7,203 bases of DNA. Origin: JBHIDJ01 sp046760105 (GTDB lineage: Bacteria > Pseudomonadota > Gammaproteobacteria > Acidiferrobacterales > SPGG2). Position 1 is the first letter of the stretch; each line of letters opens with the position of its first letter. Below, in pieces: positions 1-6,645 of this stretch. The DNA is taken from positions 1-7,203 of the forward strand of contig JBHIDJ010000145.1 of NCBI GenBank assembly GCA_046760105.1, read 5' to 3'. The position numbers and the translations under genes are program-made. Under the pieces are notes generated by a model. The model did not search any database. It had not been told where the DNA came from and worked only from the letters and a program-made list of their open reading frames with translations.

Positions 1-842
1 AAGGAGGCCGGCGTCGCCCCGGCGCCGGGAAGAATGCCGGTGAAGAAGCCCAGCATCGCAGAGCCGCTCGCCAGCAAGCCGTTCTTGAACACGGCTGCGG
101 CGCCCGCGGTGATGTCATGCAGCCCCAACTTGGCGGCCCGCGTTATATCTTCGATTCGCACCTTGTAGCGGTCGGCGGCGTTGCTGAGCACCTCGCCGAT
201 GCCGAACAGGCCGATGGTGATGGGCACGAAATGAAAGCCGCGCATCATCTCGATGCTACCGAAGGTCAGCCGCGGCTCACCGGTCACCACGTCGAGCCCG
301 ACCGTCGACAAGAGGAAGCCGGCGGCGATCATGATCACCGTCTTGGATGGCGAGCCGCCCAAGCCGACGAAGGTGCCGAAGGCGATCAGGAGGACCGCGA
401 ACATCTCCGGCGGCCCGAATCGCAGCGCCATCTGCGCGAACGGCACGGCGAAGAAGGTGAACAGGACGGCAGCGATGATGGCCCCGAAAAAAGAGACCCA
501 GAAACCGGCCGACATGGCGAGGCCGGCCTTGCCCTGCACGGCGAGCGGCCGGCCGTCGAACATGGTCGCGACCGACCAGGGATTGCCGGGCACGGCGAAC
601 AGGATGGACGTGATCAGGCCGCCATACATGGCGCCCCAGTAGATGCCCGCCAGCATCACGAGTGCCGAGACCGGCTCAAAGTAGACGGTGATGGGAAGCA
701 GAATAGCGACGCCGGTGGTGCCCCCGACCCCGGGAATGACGCCGACCAGCAACCCCAGTATCACGCCCAGCATCATGAAGCCGAGCCGCGTCGGCTCCAT
801 CAGGGCGCCGAACCCGGTCATCAGCAAATCGATGGATTCCAT
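1..842 (-). CDS. tctA: TctA-family permease of a tripartite tricarboxylate transporter (3' part cut by window start)
   Basis: This is the large integral-membrane subunit that carries out sodium- or proton-coupled uptake of an organic acid handed over by the periplasmic TctC protein. Only the first 280 residues of a family usually near 500 are present, because the gene runs off the window start. The protein begins MESIDLLMTGFG and is hydrophobic throughout. It shows the two PGxG motifs expected of the internally duplicated TctA fold: GVIPGVGG at about residues 34-41 and GILPGAGATPAS at 269-280. Between them are the family signatures GIYWGAMYGG (67-76) and VPGNPWSVATMFDGRPLA (84-101). The ATG at 840-842 fits the usual TctA N-terminus; the ribosome site before it is weak. 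It lies 48 bases after tctB in the same operon. Substrate cannot be read from the sequence. The reading frame was translated by hand without a stop. Confidence 0.95.
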   Translation of the reverse strand, partial: MESIDLLMTGFGALMEPTRLGFMMLGVILGLLVGVIPGVGGTTGVAILLPITVYFEPVSALVMLAGIYWGAMYGGLITSILFAVPGNPWSVATMFDGRPLAVQGKAGLAMSAGFWVSFFGAIIAAVLFTFFAVPFAQMALRFGPPEMFAVLLIAFGTFVGLGGSPSKTVIMIAAGFLLSTVGLDVVTGEPRLTFGSIEMMRGFHFVPITIGLFGIGEVLSNAADRYKVRIEDITRAAKLGLHDITAGAAAVFKNGLLASGSAMLGFFTGILPGAGATPAS

Positions 843-890
843 CGCCTGGTCCCGTTTGCCTGGAAATGTTCTTGTATCGTCGGACGGCCG

Positions 891-1388
891 TCAGAACGGC
901 AGGAGGTCCGATTTGTAGAACACGCTCAAGGGCATGTTGATGTTGAAGCTCACGCGCAGCGTGAACCACAAGGCGAGCGGAAGCAGGATTCCTCCGGCGA
1001 GCGCCTGGTACCAGCGGAACCTGCCGTACCAGGCCATGAAGAGAGCGAGATACACCCCGGAGGTGGCGTAAAGGCCCCCCCAGGGAAGGACGAAGACCGT
1101 GATCGCGATCGGGATTCCAACCTTAAGTAGGTCCGTCACCTCCTGCAATTCCTCGAAGAAAGGCCGCCGATCAGGCTTCGTCACACTCAGAACCAAGACG
1201 GCGACGGCGGCGATGACCATGCAGAGGGTCAGAAAGAACGGAAAGAAGCCGGGCTGGGGACCGGCCTCGCCCCAGCCCGGCCCCAGCCCGATCGCGTTGT
1301 GGAAGATCAGGCCGCCCAGCGCGATGAAGACGATGGCGACACCGATCTCCACCGCTTTATGGTTCGTGCGGAGCCAAATGGACGGCAT
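891..1388 (-). CDS. tctB: TctB-family small membrane subunit of tripartite tricarboxylate transporter
   Basis: This is the small, poorly conserved membrane subunit that pairs with TctA. Its 165 residues fit the usual TctB size of about 150-180. Hydrophobic segments lie at roughly residues 13-32, 47-69, 89-102, 107-121 and 127-147, fitting a TctB fold of about four membrane passes. After the first segment comes the glycine/proline-rich stretch ending GPQPGFFPFF (43-52), which corresponds to the GPxxFP motif common in the family. The C-terminus FNINMPLSVFYKSDLLPF resembles the usual TctB ending. The start is ATG at 1386-1388, with AAGGG about 11 bases upstream. The gene sits 36 bases after tctC and 48 bases before tctA, so the three are very likely one transcript. 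The identification rests on position and general pattern as much as on sequence motifs. Confidence 0.9.
   Translation of the reverse strand: MPSIWLRTNHKAVEIGVAIVFIALGGLIFHNAIGLGPGWGEAGPQPGFFPFFLTLCMVIAAVAVLVLSVTKPDRRPFFEELQEVTDLLKVGIPIAITVFVLPWGGLYATSGVYLALFMAWYGRFRWYQALAGGILLPLALWFTLRVSFNINMPLSVFYKSDLLPF
1250..1290 (-). repeat. Perfect 10-bp inverted repeat plus tandem copy forming a G-quadruplex motif inside tctB
   Basis: CGGGCTGGGG at 1250-1259 is exactly complementary to CCCCAGCCCG at 1270-1279, with a 10-base loop. The second arm is repeated at once at 1281-1290. On the minus (coding) strand the two adjacent arms read G3-CT-G4-CC-G3-CT-G4, a canonical four-tract quadruplex motif with 2-base loops. 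The tract encodes TctB residues 34-40 (GLGPGWG) and the pairing arm encodes the start of the GPQPGFF motif. Whether it has any role in the transcript is unknown; a GC-rich genome coding Gly/Pro repeats can produce this by chance. Confidence 0.6.
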
Positions 1389-1424
1389 CGTGCTTCTAAC
1401 CCTTCGGACCTGCGCGCAGACGCA

Positions 1425-2462
1425 TTACCTCTTCGTGAGGTCGTCACGCAGCGCCCACCCGGCCGCCTTGATCGCGTCGACATGATCCTCTTCGAAGGTG
1501 ACGAGCCATTTCCTGTACTCCTTCGGCCCTTTGAAAGTCGGAACCATCCCTCTCTTCTTCATGAAGTCCTGCCACTCCTTGGACTCGAAGACCTTCTGGA
1601 AGAGGTTCTGGTACCAGGCCACCGCCTCTTTCGGCATGTCGGGGGCACCGATGATACCGCGGTGCTGATGCAGACCGGTCCCCAGGCTAAGCAGCTTGGC
1701 GTACTTGCCATCGGTGCCGATCTTGAGCTCAAAGTGTGTCGGTACGTCAGGCCAGGCTTTGAGGCGCTCGTCGCTGAACGAGACGATGGGGGTCATCTTG
1801 TCCGGGTAATGCGGCAGGCCCTCCGCCGGCTGGTTGACGCTGAAGTCCACATGGCCGCCGGCCACGTCCGCTGCGACCTTGCCGCCGCCCGACTCGGGGA
1901 TGTACCTGAACCGCTTGCAGTCGGTAGCTTTCTGGAACAGCCCGATCTGGATCTCGTCTTCCTGCCTGGCGCCGGTGCCGGCGGCAGTGAGACGATCCTT
2001 CTTGCAGGCGGTGTGGAATTGCTCCCAGTCTTTGAATTTGCTGGGATTCACCCACAGCAGGAAGGGATCGATCGTCATCAGCGCGAGCGGGGTGAGATCC
2101 CGAGAGGTATACATCACCGGAATCTTCTGCTGCAGGGGCGTCGTGACGATACTGTTCAGGGTCGGCGTGATTGCGTATGGACTGCCTTTCTGGCTGTGCA
2201 GATACGTAAGCGCGACGGCGCCCGAGCCGCCCGGCATGTTTATCGGCGTGAGCGGCACCGGCGACAGCTTGTGCTTCTCGATGACACCTGTCCACATACG
2301 CGTGTAGATATCCGACCCGCCGCCCGGCGACGTCTGAATGACGAACTGGATGGGCTTGCTGGGCTTCCACGCCATCGCATCCTGGGAAGCGGCGAGTACG
2401 CCGAAGCCGACAAACGACCCGTAAAGAAGGGCGTACGTTAGGGATTTAAAGAGTGTTTTCAT
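1425..2462 (-). CDS. tctC: TctC/Bug-family periplasmic substrate-binding protein
   Basis: This secreted receptor captures an organic anion in the periplasm for the TctAB permease. The 345-residue precursor is slightly longer than the usual 320-330. A signal peptide is clear: basic MKTLFKSLTY, a hydrophobic core to about residue 25, and a cleavage site after AMA at 29-31. The mature protein opens with the Bug signature KPIQFVIQTSPGGGSDIYTR (36-55), where the glycine loop and Asp contact ligand carboxylates in known Bug proteins. Later family features are GGGKVAADVAGGHVDF (192-207) and ERLKAWPDVPTHFE (232-245). Only two cysteines exist, Cys153 and Cys182, flanking a variable segment; a disulfide is possible in the periplasm. 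Start choice is supported by a strong ribosome site 6 bases upstream. The gene leads the tctCBA operon and diverges from the ligase/formate dehydrogenase genes. The ligand is not predictable here. Confidence 0.95.
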   Translation of the reverse strand: MKTLFKSLTYALLYGSFVGFGVLAASQDAMAWKPSKPIQFVIQTSPGGGSDIYTRMWTGVIEKHKLSPVPLTPINMPGGSGAVALTYLHSQKGSPYAITPTLNSIVTTPLQQKIPVMYTSRDLTPLALMTIDPFLLWVNPSKFKDWEQFHTACKKDRLTAAGTGARQEDEIQIGLFQKATDCKRFRYIPESGGGKVAADVAGGHVDFSVNQPAEGLPHYPDKMTPIVSFSDERLKAWPDVPTHFELKIGTDGKYAKLLSLGTGLHQHRGIIGAPDMPKEAVAWYQNLFQKVFESKEWQDFMKKRGMVPTFKGPKEYRKWLVTFEEDHVDAIKAAGWALRDDLTKR

Positions 2463-2468
2463 TCCAGT

Positions 2469-2474
2469 ACCTCC
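2469..2474 (-). promoter_or_regulatory. Strong ribosome binding site of tctC
   Basis: The minus strand reads GGAGGT with a 6-base spacer before the ATG at 2462. This is near-perfect Shine-Dalgarno pairing and fixes the tctC start. The other genes in the window have weaker sites, so the binding protein may be made in excess over the membrane subunits, as expected for a periplasmic receptor (inference). Confidence 0.85.
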
Positions 2475-2515
2475 GGTTCTTTGTTGATGGATTTAGGTGC
2501 GGTGATTCGAGATCT

Positions 2516-2544
2516 CGTATACCACATACTTGGCGTGGGGCCAA
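2516..2544 (-). promoter_or_regulatory. Candidate sigma-70 promoter for tctCBA
   Basis: On the minus strand, TTGGCC (2539-2544) and TATACG (2516-2521) are separated by exactly 17 bases. The first matches the -35 consensus at three of six positions and the second matches the -10 consensus at four of six. Transcription would begin near 2508, giving a leader of about 46 bases before the tctC start. The -10 hexamer is embedded in a GGTATAC element, and the -35 overlaps a 6-bp dyad, so the promoter could be controlled by binding at either. Prediction by eye only. Confidence 0.4.
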
Positions 2545-2545
2545 G
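2529..2545. promoter_or_regulatory. Dyad CTTGGC-N5-GCCAAG, possible LysR-type operator
   Basis: A perfect 6-bp inverted repeat (2529-2534 and 2540-2545) has a 5-base centre and contains a T-N11-A arrangement (2531 and 2543), the general shape of LysR-family binding sites. It overlaps the candidate -35 of tctC. No regulator gene is in the window to support the assignment, and a dyad of this size can occur by chance. Confidence 0.3.
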
Positions 2546-2765
2546 CGAGCCATGCACAGCGACGAACCACGGCCTGCGCACCGCACCATTTTGCTCGTCT
2601 TGTCGCTTAAGCAGCCTTTGCAGGCGGTCAGTGGTTCTCACCATAGGACGTAAATAAGCCAGCGCGGATTCATGAAATAGTCTAAGTAGCATACACACTT
2701 ACTGACGGTGACCCGCCGCGTTGCGCCCATCGTCGCTGCCGGTCGCGGCCTTGTCTCTCTAATGC

Positions 2766-2794
2766 TTGTGGGATACGGTATACCAAAATCTAAA
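2766..2794 (+). promoter_or_regulatory. Candidate sucC promoter with GGTATACC palindrome in the spacer
   Basis: TTGTGG (2766-2771) and TCTAAA (2789-2794) are 17 bases apart and each partly fits the sigma-70 hexamers. Between them lies the perfect 8-bp palindrome GGTATACC (2777-2784), flanked downstream by AAAA. A minus-strand relative, TGGTATACGA, lies at the candidate tctC -10 (2515-2524). Palindromes with a GTATAC core are typical of operators for GntR/FadR-type repressors of organic-acid genes (family knowledge), but the protein that binds here is unknown. The leader to sucC would be about 60 bases. Confidence 0.3.
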
Positions 2795-2859
2795 TGCGAC
2801 CATAGAACGTGTCCAAACATACCAACAAGGTCAAGAAAACCTATCCTAGATAGAGTCAG

Positions 2860-4026
2860 ATGAACATCCATGAGTATCAAGCAAAGGAATTGCTCGCGCG
2901 CTATCGAGTCGACGTGCCACGCGGAGGTGTCGCCTACACGCCGGCGGAGGCCGAGGGCGTGGCGACAGAACTCACTGGCCCGATATGGGTGGTGAAGGCG
3001 CAGATTCATGCTGGCGGGCGCGGTAAGGGCGGCGGTGTAAAGGTTGTGCGATCGATCGATGAGGTGCGAGATGCCGCCAAGCATATGATCGGCATGACGC
3101 TGGTCACCCACCAAACCGGTACGCACGGCAAGAAGGTCAAACGCGTCTATATTGAAGAAGGCTGCGATATCGCGCGCGAGCTCTACCTGGGCATGCTGAT
3201 CGACCGCGCCAACAGTTGCATTACCGTCATGGCCTCCACCGAGGGTGGTATGGACATCGAGGAGGTTGCAGCAAAGACACCGGAGAGGATTCTGAAGCTA
3301 AAGATAGACCCCGCGCTTGGCATGCAACCGTTCCAGGCGCGCCAGCTTGCTTTCGGACTGAAACTGGAAGGCAAACAAGTCAATGCGGCAGTTAAGTTCC
3401 TGCTGGCTATGTACAAAGCCTTTGTCGATCTAGACGCTAGCCTCGTAGAGATTAACCCACTGATCGTAACTGCTGACGGCAGAGTCGTTGCGCTTGATGC
3501 GAAGATGAACTTCGATGACAACGCGTTGTTTCGTCATAAAGATATCGAGGAGCTGCGCGACGAAGACGAAGAGGATCCAACTGAACGCGAGGCTGCGCGC
3601 CACGATCTAAACTACATCAAGCTTACAGGCAACATTGGCTGTATGGTGAACGGCGCTGGGCTCGCCATGGCAACGATGGACATCATCAAGCTTCACGGCG
3701 GGGAGCCCGCTAATTTCCTTGATGTTGGCGGTGGGGCGTCACGCGAACAAGTAACAACAGCCTTCAAGCTGATCCTCTCAGACCCAAATGTCAAAGGAAT
3801 CTTGGTAAACATCTTCGGCGGCATTATGCGCTGTGACATCATCGCCGAAGGTGTTGTTACTGCCGCTAAAGAAGTCTCGCTCAAGGTGCCGCTGGTCGTG
3901 CGGCTTGAAGGCACCAACGTCGAGTTAGGCAAGAAAATTCTCAACGAATCCGGGCTCGATATCGTTGCTGCTGACGACCTTGCCGATGCGGCAGACAAAG
4001 TAGTAAACGCGGTGAAACAGATTTGA
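2860..4026 (+). CDS. sucC: ADP-forming succinate/malate-type CoA ligase, beta subunit (SucC family)
   Basis: This is the nucleotide- and acid-binding subunit of a cytoplasmic CoA ligase: acid + CoA + ATP gives acyl-CoA + ADP + phosphate, reversibly. At 388 residues it equals E. coli SucC in length. The N-terminal ATP-grasp domain starts MNIHEYQAKELLARY and carries Lys46 and the GRGK loop (53-56). Glu197, Asn199 (VEINPL) and Asp213 (ALDAK) stand where E. coli has its phosphohistidine-contacting and Mg-binding residues. The C-terminal domain has NGAGLAMATMDI (264-275), NFLDVGGGAS (285-294) and VNIFGGIMRCD (316-326). The NIFGGI loop looks like succinyl-CoA synthetase; the Methylobacterium malate ligase MtkA, as I recall it, has NIFAGINRC. 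The ribosome site is weak. The gene ends 4 bases before sucD. Succinate is the default substrate, but the formate dehydrogenase neighbour keeps malate or another acid possible. Confidence 0.93.
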   Translation: MNIHEYQAKELLARYRVDVPRGGVAYTPAEAEGVATELTGPIWVVKAQIHAGGRGKGGGVKVVRSIDEVRDAAKHMIGMTLVTHQTGTHGKKVKRVYIEEGCDIARELYLGMLIDRANSCITVMASTEGGMDIEEVAAKTPERILKLKIDPALGMQPFQARQLAFGLKLEGKQVNAAVKFLLAMYKAFVDLDASLVEINPLIVTADGRVVALDAKMNFDDNALFRHKDIEELRDEDEEDPTEREAARHDLNYIKLTGNIGCMVNGAGLAMATMDIIKLHGGEPANFLDVGGGASREQVTTAFKLILSDPNVKGILVNIFGGIMRCDIIAEGVVTAAKEVSLKVPLVVRLEGTNVELGKKILNESGLDIVAADDLADAADKVVNAVKQI

Positions 4027-4030
4027 GCAG

Positions 4031-4906
4031 ATGGCTGTACTCGTAGACGAGGCCACCAAAGTTATTTGTCAGGGCTTCACCGGCGCCCAAGGGACTTTCC
4101 ATTCCGAGCAAGCAATCGCTTACGGTACGAAGATGGTGGGCGGTGTCACGCCAGGTAAAGGTAGTACTACCCATCTCGGTCTTTCGGTATTCGACACCGT
4201 TGCCGAGGCAGTCGCAGCAACGGGTGCGAATGCATCGGTAATCTACGTGCCGCCCCCGTTTGCGGCTGACGCGATACTGGAGGCGGTCGACGCTGAGGTC
4301 CCACTCGTAGTGTGCATCACGGAAGGGATTCCCGTGCTCGACATGCTCAGGGCTAAACGCGCGCTCACGAGCTCCCGCACAAGGCTGATCGGCCCCAACT
4401 GTCCAGGCATTATCACCCCGGAGGCGTGCAAGATCGGCATCATGCCGGGACACATTCACAAGCGCGGGCGTGTCGGGGTGGTCTCGCGCTCGGGAACGCT
4501 CACCTACGAGGCGGTCGCGCAGACGACTGCCGCCGGGCTTGGTCAGTCGACTTGTATAGGTATCGGTGGTGATCCGGTTAATGGCACGAATTTCATTGAC
4601 TGCCTGGATTTATTTCTCGGCGACCCGGAAACTGAAGCGATCATCATGATCGGGGAGATCGGCGGCTCGGCAGAGGAAGAAGCGGCGGAATTCATCCGTC
4701 GGAGCAAGACCAAGAAGCCGGTGGTGGGTTTCGTAGCGGGTCTCACGGCGCCGCCGGGCCGGCGCATGGGTCATGCGGGCGCCATCATCTCTGGTGGCAA
4801 GGGTGGTGCGAGCGATAAAATCGAGGCCCTGAAAGGCGCCGGTATTCATGTGGCGGCATCACCCGCTAGCCTCGGTACCACTTTACTAGAGGCTATGGGA
4901 CACTGA
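4031..4906 (+). CDS. sucD: ADP-forming succinate/malate-type CoA ligase, alpha subunit (SucD family)
   Basis: This is the CoA-binding, phosphohistidine-carrying partner of the preceding beta subunit. Its 291 residues match the usual 289-296. The N-terminal Rossmann CoA-binding domain shows QGFTGAQGTFHSEQAIAYGT (14-33) and VGGVTPGKG (36-44). The ligase domain has GPNCPGIITP (121-130), VSRSGTLTYE (151-160), GIGGDPVNG (177-185) and GEIGGSAEEEAAEF (208-221). The catalytic His248 sits in RRMGHAGAI, equivalent to E. coli His246 in mature numbering. Most of the protein resembles SucD, and the C-terminus LGTTLLEAMGH resembles alphaproteobacterial SucD. A few positions (PPPFAADAI at 74-82, GLTAP at 237-241) are also seen in malate ligase MtkB. 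Only 4 bases separate it from sucC and 38 from the dehydrogenase gene, so all are probably one operon. Substrate is not settled by these residues. Confidence 0.93.
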   Translation: MAVLVDEATKVICQGFTGAQGTFHSEQAIAYGTKMVGGVTPGKGSTTHLGLSVFDTVAEAVAATGANASVIYVPPPFAADAILEAVDAEVPLVVCITEGIPVLDMLRAKRALTSSRTRLIGPNCPGIITPEACKIGIMPGHIHKRGRVGVVSRSGTLTYEAVAQTTAAGLGQSTCIGIGGDPVNGTNFIDCLDLFLGDPETEAIIMIGEIGGSAEEEAAEFIRRSKTKKPVVGFVAGLTAPPGRRMGHAGAIISGGKGGASDKIEALKGAGIHVAASPASLGTTLLEAMGH

Positions 4907-4944
4907 ATACGTAGCTGGTTGCACACATCGAAACGAGTTCGCAA

Positions 4945-6645
4945 ATGTCGAGACACACGGCAGAAGTCAAGAAGTTTCGCCATCCCGGCTCCAGTCGTCG
5001 GCACTCGCCAATTTACCCCAAAGGGCGACAAGTCGACGACAAGGCGCTCGAGGAGATCCAGACGCTGTTGGGCGAACGTCCAAGGCGCCATGATCTGCTG
5101 ATCGAACATCTTCACTTGATTCAGGATCGCCACGGCTGCGTGTCCGCGCCGCATCTGGTGGCGTTGGCGGCAGAGATGCGATTAGCGCTCGCCGAGGTGT
5201 ATGAGGTCGCGACGTTCTACGCTCATTTCGACGTCGTAGAAGACGGGCAGACACGACCGAGCCTCACCGTACGCGTGTGTGACAGTCTGACGTGCGAGAT
5301 GATGGGGGCGCAAAAGCTTTTGGCCGAGCTACCGACGAAACTGGGGAGCGATGTGCGGGTCGTACGCGCGCCCTGCATGGGTCGTTGCGACACCGCGCCC
5401 GTGGCAGAGGTGGGCCACTATCACGCGGACCATGCCACCGTGGAAACAGTGTCCGAGGCAGTGCGCGCGGGTCATGTTCATCCCGAAATGCCGAGTTACA
5501 ACGACTACCAGGCTTATGTCGCTGCCGACGGCTATAAGGTCTTGCGCGAGTGTCAAGACGGCAAGCGGCAAGTTGATGATGTCATCGGGATTCTCGAGAA
5601 CTCTGCCTTGCGCGGACTCGGAGGCGCCGGCTTCCCCACCGGCCGCAAGTGGCGCATTGTCCGTGGTTACGCCGGTCCGCGCTTGCTGGCAGTCAACGCC
5701 GACGAGGGTGAGCCCGGCACCTTCAAGGATCGCTATTACCTGGAGCGCGATCCACATCGCTTTCTCGAAGGGATGCTGATTGCCGCTTGGGCGGTAGAGG
5801 CCGAGGCGGTCTATATCTATCTGCGTGACGAGTATCCGGCTATCCGCGACATGCTGCTAACTGAAATCCCGAAGCTCGAAGCGGCGGGATTGGCGGCGGA
5901 CACCAAGATCGACCTGCGTCGCGGAGCGGGCGCTTATATCTGCGGCGAAGAGTCGGCGATGATCGAGAGCATCGAGGGAAAACGTGGGCTCCCACGGCAC
6001 CGACCGCCGTATGTCGCTGAAGTGGGGCTATTCAACCGACCGACGCTAGTGCAAAACGTTGAGACGCTTCACTGGGTGCGCGACATCATTGAGAAGGGGC
6101 CGGACTGGTTCGCAGGTCATGGGCGCCACGGCGGCAAAGGACTGCGCAGCTATTCAGTCTCGGGTCGAGTAAAAGAGCCGGGGGTGAAGCTGGCGCCCGC
6201 GGGTATCACCGTACGCGAGCTGATTGACGAGTACTGCGGTGGCATGCAAGACGACCACCGCTTTAAGGGGTATCTCCCCGGGGGCGCGTCGGGTGGTATC
6301 CTGCCCGCGAACATGGGTGACTTACCGCTTGAGTTCGGTTCACTTGAAAAACATGGCTGCTTCGTTGGCTCACATGCGGTGGTCATCTTGAGCGACCAGG
6401 ACAACGCGAAGGATGCGGCGCTTAATCTCATGCGCTTCTTTGAAGACGAGAGCTGTGGTCAATGCACCCCTTGTCGCGTGGGCACGGAGAAGGCCGTAAA
6501 GCTCATGGTACAGGCTACCTGGGATCAGCCGCTGCTTGAGGAGCTAAGCCAGGCAATGACCGATGCCTCTATCTGTGGACTCGGGCAAGCCGCTTCGAAT
6601 CCGTTGCGTTGCGCGCTAAAGCACTTCCGCGAGGACTTGTCATGA
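4945..6645 (+). CDS. fdh1B: NAD-dependent formate dehydrogenase beta subunit, NuoE-NuoF fusion
   Basis: This diaphorase subunit takes electrons from the alpha subunit and reduces NAD+ in the cytoplasm. The 566 residues fuse two complex-I-like modules, as in the Methylobacterium FDH1 beta subunit (about 570); FdsGB-type enzymes keep them as separate proteins. The NuoE-like part (about 28-180) binds a 2Fe-2S cluster through Cys112, Cys117, Cys144 and Cys148 (C-x4-C and C-x3-C). The NuoF-like part has the FMN loop RGLGGAGFPTGRKW (223-236), the nucleotide-site segment NADEGEPGTFKDR (251-263), GAGAYICGEESAMIESIEG (328-346), and a 4Fe-4S site at Cys504, Cys507, Cys510 and Cys544. All expected ligands are present, so it should be functional. 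The ATG at 4945 has only a weak ribosome site; the first 27 residues are basic and unconserved in appearance. The stop codon overlaps the next start. Confidence 0.95.
   Translation: MSRHTAEVKKFRHPGSSRRHSPIYPKGRQVDDKALEEIQTLLGERPRRHDLLIEHLHLIQDRHGCVSAPHLVALAAEMRLALAEVYEVATFYAHFDVVEDGQTRPSLTVRVCDSLTCEMMGAQKLLAELPTKLGSDVRVVRAPCMGRCDTAPVAEVGHYHADHATVETVSEAVRAGHVHPEMPSYNDYQAYVAADGYKVLRECQDGKRQVDDVIGILENSALRGLGGAGFPTGRKWRIVRGYAGPRLLAVNADEGEPGTFKDRYYLERDPHRFLEGMLIAAWAVEAEAVYIYLRDEYPAIRDMLLTEIPKLEAAGLAADTKIDLRRGAGAYICGEESAMIESIEGKRGLPRHRPPYVAEVGLFNRPTLVQNVETLHWVRDIIEKGPDWFAGHGRHGGKGLRSYSVSGRVKEPGVKLAPAGITVRELIDEYCGGMQDDHRFKGYLPGGASGGILPANMGDLPLEFGSLEKHGCFVGSHAVVILSDQDNAKDAALNLMRFFEDESCGQCTPCRVGTEKAVKLMVQATWDQPLLEELSQAMTDASICGLGQAASNPLRCALKHFREDLS

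Larger units (their letters stand above)
2463..2859. other. Divergent intergenic region between tctC and sucC
   Basis: These 397 bases separate the two divergent operons and hold no convincing gene. Short open frames on both strands lack ribosome sites, cross into the flanking genes and encode no recognisable domain. Base composition drops here: 2641-2700 has 25 G+C of 60 by hand count, against 44 of 60 in 541-600. The region has candidate promoters for both directions, a 6-bp dyad near tctC, and two GGTATAC-containing sites. I saw no terminator hairpin with a T-run, tRNA or riboswitch that I recognise. The part from about 2560 to 2750 contains nothing I can assign. Confidence 0.7.

Noticed and set aside
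117..1130. Open frame of 337 codons on the plus strand opposite tctA/tctB
   Set aside because: It is rich in Asp, Glu, His, Arg and Gln with no recognisable domain, as expected for the antisense frame of GC-rich membrane-protein genes. The minus-strand tct genes explain the DNA.
1747..2370. Open frame of 207 codons on the minus strand within tctC
   Set aside because: It is an out-of-frame shadow of tctC, low in hydrophobic residues and rich in Arg, Ala and His, with no ribosome site.
1299..2441. Open frame of 380 codons on the plus strand opposite tctC
   Set aside because: It is antisense to a complete, signal-peptide-bearing TctC with clear family motifs, begins inside tctB, and shows no domain of its own.
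2625..2708. Spaced inverted repeat CGGTCAGT / ACTGACGG in the intergenic region
   Set aside because: The arms are imperfect (one mismatch in eight), short and about 67 bases apart; this is within chance expectation.
2638..3126. Open frame of 162 codons on the minus strand across the intergenic region and the sucC start
   Set aside because: It overlaps the conserved N-terminus of sucC for about 270 bases and gives no recognisable protein; any product is unlikely.
3941..4459. Open frame of 172 codons on the minus strand across the sucC/sucD junction
   Set aside because: It is fully antisense to two conserved genes and has no domain or ribosome site.
4907..4944. Possible promoter or terminator between sucD and the beta-subunit gene
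   Set aside because: The 38-base gap shows no hairpin with T-run and no convincing hexamer pair; simple read-through in one operon is the better reading.
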